10,798 bases of DNA. It comes from Sphingomonas sp. UBA4766. Its GTDB lineage: Bacteria; Pseudomonadota; Alphaproteobacteria; Sphingomonadales; Sphingomonadaceae. Both the position numbers and the translations under genes were made by a program. The stretch covers positions 5,888 through 16,685 of the forward strand of contig DHHS01000092.1 in the NCBI GenBank assembly GCA_002403415.1, in the 5' to 3' direction. This document shows positions 6,899 through 10,798 of this stretch, in pieces. The notes under the pieces are model-generated. The model did no database searches and was not told the DNA's origin. It saw nothing but the letters and a program-made list of their open reading frames with translations. Every line of letters starts with the position of its first letter. Position 1 is the first letter of the stretch.

Positions 6899-6983
6899 GC
6901 GGGCGTGGCGGAACTGGTAGACGCAGCAGGTTTAGGTCCTGCCATCGCAAGATGTGGGGGTTCGAGTCCCTTCGCCCGTACCA
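6899..6983 (+). tRNA. tRNA-Leu, anticodon UAG
   Basis: This is an 85-nucleotide class II tRNA with an encoded CCA (6981-6983). The acceptor stem pairs GCGGGCG (6899-6905) with CGCCCGT (6973-6979), including a terminal G-U pair. The anticodon stem GCAGG/CCTGC (6926-6930, 6938-6942) encloses loop TTTAGGT, anticodon TAG at 6933-6935, which reads CUA and probably other CUN codons; G37 follows it as expected. The long variable arm is CATC-GCAA-GATG (6943-6954), a stem with a GNRA tetraloop, diagnostic of Leu/Ser/Tyr types. The T arm has TTCGAGT (6961-6967) closed by GGGGG/CCCTT with two G-U pairs. A tRNA-Leu just upstream of tig is a familiar alphaproteobacterial arrangement. Confidence 0.96.
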
Positions 6984-6994
6984 GTCGACAAGGC

Positions 6995-7021
6995 TCGTGG
7001 GCGTCTGGCGGACGCTCACGA
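6995..7021 (+). other. Hairpin in the tRNA-Leu/tig intergenic region
   Basis: TCGTGGGCGTC (6995-7005) pairs with GACGCTCACGA (7011-7021) with one G-U pair and a 5-base loop. It starts 12 bases after the tRNA CCA and lies 65 bases before the tig start. No T-run follows, so it could be a weak terminator for the tRNA transcript, a processing guide at the tRNA 3' end, or a 5' leader structure of tig. Confidence 0.45.
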
Positions 7022-7085
7022 CTTGGCGGCTCCCGAGCGTCGGCACAGGGGTACCGAAAGAATTAGCGAGATTGAAGAAGAGATT

Positions 7086-8678
7086 ATGCATACTGTCGAG
7101 ACGTTGAACGAAGGGCTGAAGCGCGCCTACTCCCTGACCATCACTGCCAAGGATATCGAGGCGCGGGTCGATGCCGAGCTGAAGCGTGTGGCGCCGCAAA
7201 TCCGCATGCCCGGCTTTCGCCCCGGCAAGGTGCCGACCAATCTGGTTCGCAAGATGCACGGTCCCGCGATGATGCAGGATGCGCTGAACAATTCGGTGCA
7301 GGACGGGATTCAGGCGCTGATCGCCGAACACCGCCTGCGCCCGGCGATGCAGCCCAGCGTCGCGCTCGCTCCCGGTTACGAACTTGGCAGTGATGCCGAA
7401 CTGACGGTCGAGTTAGAAGTATTGCCCGACGTGCCGACGCCGCAGATCGACGGGATCAAGCTTGAACGGTTGACCGTGCCGGTCGCCGATGATGCGGTCG
7501 AGTCGCAGCTGATGCGCTTTGCCGAACAGCAAAAGCGTTACGATGACGCGCCGGAGGGTCATGCGGCTGCCATCGGCGATCTGGTGGTGATGGATTTCGT
7601 TGGCAAGGTTGACGGCGTGGCCTTTGACGGCGGCACTGGCACCGATATGTCGGTTGAAATCGGGTCAGGCCGTCTGATCCCCGGCTTTGAGGATCAGGTG
7701 GTCGGCGCGGTCAAGGGCGAGGAGCGGCAGATCGCGGTCAGCTTCCCCGACGATTACCCGGAAAAGTCGCTGGCAGGAAAGGCGGCGACCTTTGACCTGG
7801 TGATTAAGGATGTGCGGCTTGCTAGGGACGCGGTGATTGACGAGGAACTGGCAACCTCGCTCGGCCTTGAAAGTCTGGAGCAACTGCGCGGGCTGCTCAA
7901 GGGGCAGATTGAGCAGGAGCATAACGGCCTTACCCGCACGCACATGAAGCGCAAACTGCTCGATCAGCTTGCCGCTGGCCATGACTTCCCCGTGCCACCA
8001 TCGATGGTCGAGGCCGAATTTGCGCAAATCTGGCAACAGCTTGAACATGAAGCCACGCATGAAGCGGACCCTGCGGCTGCGCTTGCGGAGATGGAGTCCG
8101 AGCGCGACGATTATCGCAATATTGCCGAGCGGCGTGTGCGGCTGGGGCTGCTCCTTTCGGAAATCGGCCAAGCTAATGGCGTTGAAGTGAGCGCGCAGGA
8201 AATGAACCGGCTGATCGCGCAGGCGGCCCAGCAATATAGCCCGGAAGAGCGGCAGCGCTTCATCCAGTATATTCAGCAGGAGCCGATGGCTGCGGCTCAA
8301 TTGCGCGCACCGCTTTATGAGGACAAGGTTGTCGACTGGCTGTTCGCGCGTGCGGAGATTACCGATCGTGAAGTGTCGCGTGATGAACTGGAAGCTGCGA
8401 TCGAAAGCGAGGACGGCTTTGCAACCGGCACTCATGTGCATGACCATGATCACGATCATGACCACAAGCCAAAGAAGAAGGCTGCCAAGAAGGCTGCTGA
8501 GCAGACGGCCGATGCTGAACCCTCCGCAGACGTGTCCGGGGCCGATGACGCGCTCAAGCCGAAAAAGGTGGCGACGAAGAAGGTGAAGGTTGAGGGTGAT
8601 GCCGTCGTTGCGAGCGATGCCGACGCGCCCGTCAAAAAGCCCGCCGCGCGCAAGAAAAAGGTAACGGACGAAGCGTGA
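7086..8678 (+). CDS. tig: Trigger factor (ribosome-associated chaperone and peptidyl-prolyl isomerase)
   Basis: Trigger factor docks at the ribosomal exit tunnel and shields and folds nascent chains. The product is 530 residues, against about 432 in E. coli. The N-terminal ribosome-binding domain carries GFRPGKVP (43-50), matching the GFRxGKVP signature. The FKBP-type isomerase domain spans about 160-245 (GDLVVMDFVGKVDG, LIPGFEDQVVGA), followed by the helical C-terminal arms to about 435. The extra length is a tail: a His/Asp repeat with six His in residues 450-460, then Lys/Ala-rich KPKKKAAKKAAE and further basic patches to the end. Such tails look disordered; metal binding is inferred from composition only. 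The start at 7086 is preceded by AGAAGAG and matches the usual trigger-factor N-terminus. The frame is open back into tRNA-Leu, which is not coding. The next gene follows after 31 bases. Confidence 0.98.
   Translation: MHTVETLNEGLKRAYSLTITAKDIEARVDAELKRVAPQIRMPGFRPGKVPTNLVRKMHGPAMMQDALNNSVQDGIQALIAEHRLRPAMQPSVALAPGYELGSDAELTVELEVLPDVPTPQIDGIKLERLTVPVADDAVESQLMRFAEQQKRYDDAPEGHAAAIGDLVVMDFVGKVDGVAFDGGTGTDMSVEIGSGRLIPGFEDQVVGAVKGEERQIAVSFPDDYPEKSLAGKAATFDLVIKDVRLARDAVIDEELATSLGLESLEQLRGLLKGQIEQEHNGLTRTHMKRKLLDQLAAGHDFPVPPSMVEAEFAQIWQQLEHEATHEADPAAALAEMESERDDYRNIAERRVRLGLLLSEIGQANGVEVSAQEMNRLIAQAAQQYSPEERQRFIQYIQQEPMAAAQLRAPLYEDKVVDWLFARAEITDREVSRDELEAAIESEDGFATGTHVHDHDHDHDHKPKKKAAKKAAEQTADAEPSADVSGADDALKPKKVATKKVKVEGDAVVASDADAPVKKPAARKKKVTDEA
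8433..8465 (+). repeat. His-Asp dipeptide repeat coding tract in tig
   Basis: These bases encode H-V-H-D-H-D-H-D-H-D-H (trigger factor residues 450-460). Codons alternate between CAT/CAC and GAC/GAT, so the tract is not a perfect DNA repeat and has probably been kept at the protein level rather than being a recent slippage product. Confidence 0.8.
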
Positions 8679-8709
8679 GCGGGACTGCGCGGGGAAGGAA
8701 GCCGAGCCG

Positions 8710-9648
8710 ATGATCCCGCGCATCGCGGTTGTGTTGCCGTGTTACAATGAGGAAGCGGCGATCGCGCAGACGGTCGCCGGTTTCCGGGCGGCGCTCCCCG
8801 ATGCGGTCATCTATGTCTATGACAATAATTCGCGCGACCGTACCGCCGACGTCGCGCGATCAGCGGGCGCGATCGTGCGTACCGAACGGATGCAGGGCAA
8901 GGGCCATGTCGTGCGGCGGATGTTCGCCGATGTCGACGCCGACATCTATGTGATGGCGGACGGCGACGCGACCTATGACGCGGCCGCCGCACCCGCGATG
9001 GTCGCGCGTATGATGGGTGAACAGCTCGACATGGTGGTTGGCGCGCGCGTGCATGAAGCGACCGATGCATATCGGCGCGGGCACGTGTTCGGCAACCGGC
9101 TGATGACCGGCTTTCTCGCCCGACTGTTCGGACGCAGCTTCAGCGACATCTTCTCCGGTTACCGCGTATTTTCGCGTCGCTTTGTCAAAAGCTTTCCGGT
9201 GCTGTCGGCCGGATTCGAGATTGAGACCGAGATCAGCGTCCATGCGCTGGAGTTGAAAATGCCAGTCGCCGAGGTCGAGACGGGTTATTTCGCGCGGCCC
9301 GAGGGGTCGGCGTCAAAGCTTAACACCTGGGCTGACGGCCTGCGGATTTTGCGCACGATCATCCGGCTTTACCGGATCGAGCGTCCGCTTGTGTTTTTCG
9401 GGGCGATTGCCGTGCTGTTGGTGGCGACCGGCTTGGTGCTATCGCTGGATCTGGCGATGACGTGGATGGAGACGGGTCTGGTGCCGCGCTTGCCCACTGC
9501 GGTGCTGGTGACCGGGCTGATGATACTGGCCGCGCTCAGTCTGTTTAGCGGCCTCATCCTCGATACCGTGGTGCGCGGGCGGCAAGAGGTGCGGCGGCTT
9601 GCCTATCTTGCGCTACCAGCACCGGGCGGTTGCGCGGATGTGCCCTGA
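8710..9648 (+). CDS. Family 2 glycosyltransferase, polyprenyl-phosphate-type, with two C-terminal membrane segments
   Basis: This 312-residue GT-A enzyme starts IAVVLPCYNEE (5-15), continues with YVYDNNSRDRTADVA (35-49) and has VMADGDATYD (81-90), where DGD (84-86) takes the place of the DxD metal/nucleotide-sugar motif. FSGYRVFSRRF (148-158) and GFEIETEIS (168-176) are typical of the dolichyl/undecaprenyl-phosphate mannose or glucose synthase-like group. Two transmembrane segments (about 228-246 and 262-284) follow. By family knowledge it would load a sugar onto a polyprenyl phosphate at the inner membrane; sugar and acceptor cannot be read from sequence. GGAAGGAAG precedes the ATG. The gene sits 31 bases after tig and 87 bases before clpP, with no other polysaccharide gene in the window, so its pathway is unclear. 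Confidence 0.9.
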   Translation: MIPRIAVVLPCYNEEAAIAQTVAGFRAALPDAVIYVYDNNSRDRTADVARSAGAIVRTERMQGKGHVVRRMFADVDADIYVMADGDATYDAAAAPAMVARMMGEQLDMVVGARVHEATDAYRRGHVFGNRLMTGFLARLFGRSFSDIFSGYRVFSRRFVKSFPVLSAGFEIETEISVHALELKMPVAEVETGYFARPEGSASKLNTWADGLRILRTIIRLYRIERPLVFFGAIAVLLVATGLVLSLDLAMTWMETGLVPRLPTAVLVTGLMILAALSLFSGLILDTVVRGRQEVRRLAYLALPAPGGCADVP

Positions 9649-9694
9649 ACTCGAGACTGAACTCCCGGCTTGACTCGGGGCTTGAAGTCCGGGG
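9645..9694. repeat. Cluster of short imperfect repeats between the glycosyltransferase gene and clpP
   Basis: CTGAACTC occurs twice (9645-9652 and 9657-9664), the first including the glycosyltransferase stop. CTTGACTCGGGG (9669-9680) is followed at once by the similar CTTGAAGTCCGGGG (9681-9694). CCCGGCTT (9664-9671) can pair with AAGTCCGGG (9685-9693) with a one-base bulge. The composition resembles the degenerate palindromic intergenic elements of many alphaproteobacteria and may also act as a terminator. Confidence 0.35.
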
Positions 9695-9710
9695 AGGCAG
9701 ACGCGATGTA
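9681..9710 (+). promoter_or_regulatory. Possible clpP promoter, heat-shock (RpoH)-like
   Basis: CTTGAA (9681-9686) is followed after 17 bases by CGATGTA (9704-9710). The -35 half matches the alphaproteobacterial heat-shock consensus well, the -10 half only partly. clpP is commonly under heat-shock control, which is consistent but not proof. The -35 lies inside the repeat cluster, so the match may be incidental. Confidence 0.3.
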
Positions 9711-9719
9711 GAGCGTCTG
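9698..9719 (+). other. Hairpin just upstream of clpP
   Basis: CAGACGC (9698-9704) pairs perfectly with GCGTCTG (9713-9719) around an 8-base loop. It ends 4 bases before the AAGGA ribosome-binding site (9724-9728) of clpP. It lacks a T-run, so it is more likely an mRNA 5' structure or a stop for upstream read-through than a classical terminator. Confidence 0.4.
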
Positions 9720-9735
9720 GAACAAGGATCACATC

Positions 9736-10398
9736 ATGCATAACCCGTTTGAGACCGGCAATTTCGCGCACCCCATCACCAGCGGGCTGATCCCCGTGGT
9801 GGTCGAGCAGTCGAACCGTGGCGAGCGCAGTTTTGACATTTACTCGCGGTTGCTGCGCGAACGGATTATCTTTGTGACCGGCCAGGTCGAAGATCATATG
9901 GCGTCGGTGATCGTCGCCCAGCTGTTGTTCCTCGAATCGGAAAATCCAAAAAAGGATATCTTCATGTACATCAACTCGCCGGGCGGGGTGGTGACGGCGG
10001 GCATGGCGATCCATGACACCATGCGCTACATCCGGCCTAAGGTAGGCACGGTGTGCATCGGTCAGGCGGCATCGATGGGCAGCTTTCTGCTTGCGGCAGG
10101 TGAGCCGGGGATGCGAGTCGCGCTGACAAACGCGCGGATCATGGTCCACCAACCCTCAGGCGGCGCGCAGGGTCAGGCGACCGACATCGAAATTCAGGCG
10201 AAGGAAATTTTGCGCATCCGCCACCGGATGAACGAACTTTACGCCAAATATACCGGTCAACCACTAGATGTCATTGAAAACGCTATGGAACGTGACAAAT
10301 TCTTGTCGTCGGACGAGGCCAAGGCCTTTGGTCTGATCGACGAAGTTTTTGACAAACGCCCGATGCCGGCCGATGAATCAGGGTCCGCTGCGGCCTGA
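9736..10398 (+). CDS. clpP: ATP-dependent Clp protease proteolytic subunit ClpP
   Basis: ClpP forms the barrel-shaped serine protease that degrades substrates fed by ClpX or ClpA. The product is 220 residues, normal for the family. The catalytic triad is complete: Ser113 in GQAASMGSFLLAAG, His138 in ARIMVHQPSGG and Asp187 in MERDKFLSSDEA. YINSPGGVVTAGMAI (78-92) is the conserved substrate-strand region. The first dozen or so residues probably form a propeptide removed by self-processing, as in other proteobacteria. The ATG at 9736 has AAGGA seven bases upstream. clpX follows after 108 bases, the usual order; the preceding tig is separated by the glycosyltransferase gene. Confidence 0.98.
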   Translation: MHNPFETGNFAHPITSGLIPVVVEQSNRGERSFDIYSRLLRERIIFVTGQVEDHMASVIVAQLLFLESENPKKDIFMYINSPGGVVTAGMAIHDTMRYIRPKVGTVCIGQAASMGSFLLAAGEPGMRVALTNARIMVHQPSGGAQGQATDIEIQAKEILRIRHRMNELYAKYTGQPLDVIENAMERDKFLSSDEAKAFGLIDEVFDKRPMPADESGSAAA

Positions 10399-10400
10399 GG

Positions 10401-10423
10401 CAGGTAGAGTATTTACCTGTTTT
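10401..10423 (+). terminator. Small hairpin with T-tract after clpP (attenuator or partial terminator)
   Basis: CAGGTA (10401-10406) pairs with TACCTG (10414-10419) around a 7-base loop, followed at once by TTTT (10420-10423). It starts 2 bases after the clpP stop. The stem is short and moderately stable, so it may give partial termination that makes clpP more abundant than clpX, or mark an mRNA processing point. A second small stem, AACGA/TCGTT (10469-10473, 10480-10484), lies just before the clpX ribosome-binding site. Confidence 0.4.
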
Positions 10424-10506
10424 GGGTGATTGTCGGAAGGACGCAGAGCAGGCTACACTGGTCCGCTCAACGAACGCGCTCGTTTCAGCGCGAAGGACGG
10501 TTTTGA

Positions 10507-10798
10507 ATGACAAAGCTTAGCGGCGGCGATTCAAAGAGCACGCTCTATTGCTCTTTCTGCGGCAAATCACAGCATGAGGTGCGCAAGCTCATCGCCGGGC
10601 CCACGGTGTTCATCTGCGATGAATGCGTCGAACTGTGCAACGACATTATCCGCGAGGAAACCAAATCCGCACTTGTCAGCAAGAAGGATGGGGGCGTCCC
10701 CACGCCGCAGGAAATCTGCGACGTGCTCGATGATTATGTGATCGGGCAAAAACGGGCCAAGCGCGTGCTGTCGGTCGCCGTTCACAATCATTACAAGC
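10507..10798 (+). CDS. clpX: ClpX, ATP-dependent unfoldase subunit of Clp protease, partial (C-terminus beyond right edge)
   Basis: ClpX is the AAA+ unfoldase that recognises, unfolds and passes substrates to ClpP. Only the first 97 residues are in the window. They contain the N-terminal zinc-binding dimerisation domain with four cysteines, CSFCGK (15-20) and CDECVELCNDII (37-48; Cys15, Cys18, Cys37, Cys40), and the start of the AAA+ region, PTPQEICDVLDDYVIGQKRAKRVLSVAVHNHYK, read in two adjoining parts. Walker A and later motifs lie past the edge. Full-length ClpX is about 420 residues. The ATG at 10507 has AAGGA (10493-10497) nine bases upstream. Its position after clpP confirms the call. 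Confidence 0.98.
   Translation, partial: MTKLSGGDSKSTLYCSFCGKSQHEVRKLIAGPTVFICDECVELCNDIIREETKSALVSKKDGGVPTPQEICDVLDDYVIGQKRAKRVLSVAVHNHYK

Noticed and set aside
6954..7085. Extension of tig upstream to an in-frame start at 6954
   Set aside because: It would begin inside tRNA-Leu; the conserved N-terminus and Shine-Dalgarno both support 7086.
7665..8723. Minus-strand open frame of 352 codons opposite tig
   Set aside because: It is antisense to the conserved trigger-factor isomerase and C-terminal domains; no family features.
1..10798. CRISPR array, insertion sequence, integrase or attachment site
   Set aside because: No regularly spaced repeats, transposase or integrase frames, or terminal inverted repeats are visible; tRNA-Leu has no repeated 3' fragment that I could find nearby.

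Overview
The window is a GC-rich bacterial chromosome segment. Protein styles point to an alphaproteobacterium, most likely Sphingomonadales (Sphingomonas/Sphingopyxis-like): the ClpP N-terminus, the Cys-paired TonB-C-like proteins, the argJ/secA neighbourhood, the trigger factor with a His/Asp and Lys/Ala tail, and tRNA-Leu followed by tig, clpP and clpX. This placement is inferred from remembered family sequences, not from a search. Coding density is high, no stretch over 300 bases lacks a gene, and no mobile element or CRISPR array is visible.

Layout. Positions 1-973 (minus): argJ, running off the left edge. Positions 1064-2123 (plus): two overlapping genes for small exported or membrane-anchored proteins with TonB-C-like domains. 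Positions 2206-2460 (plus): a small hydrophobic-leader protein of unknown function. Positions 2541-5279 (plus): secA, ending at a strong hairpin at 5283-5310. Positions 5317-6729 (minus): two tandem, divergent paralogues of an unrecognised exported protein family sharing a CEIHVWP motif and a conserved Cys pair. Positions 6899-6983 (plus): tRNA-Leu(UAG). Positions 7086-8678 (plus): tig. Positions 8710-9648 (plus): a membrane-anchored GT2 glycosyltransferase. Positions 9736-10398 (plus): clpP. Positions 10507-10798 (plus): clpX, cut by the right edge.

Functionally this is mostly protein-biogenesis housekeeping: SecA drives export, trigger factor meets nascent chains at the ribosome, and ClpP/ClpX degrade proteins. 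Four or five exported or membrane proteins of poorly defined function lie around secA, and a GT2 enzyme is placed inside the usual tig-clpP-clpX run.

I do not see a clear new multi-gene system. The best candidates for something undescribed are the tandem CEIHVWP pair, the overlapping TonB-C pair, the small leader-like gene before secA, and the His/Asp-repeat tail of trigger factor.
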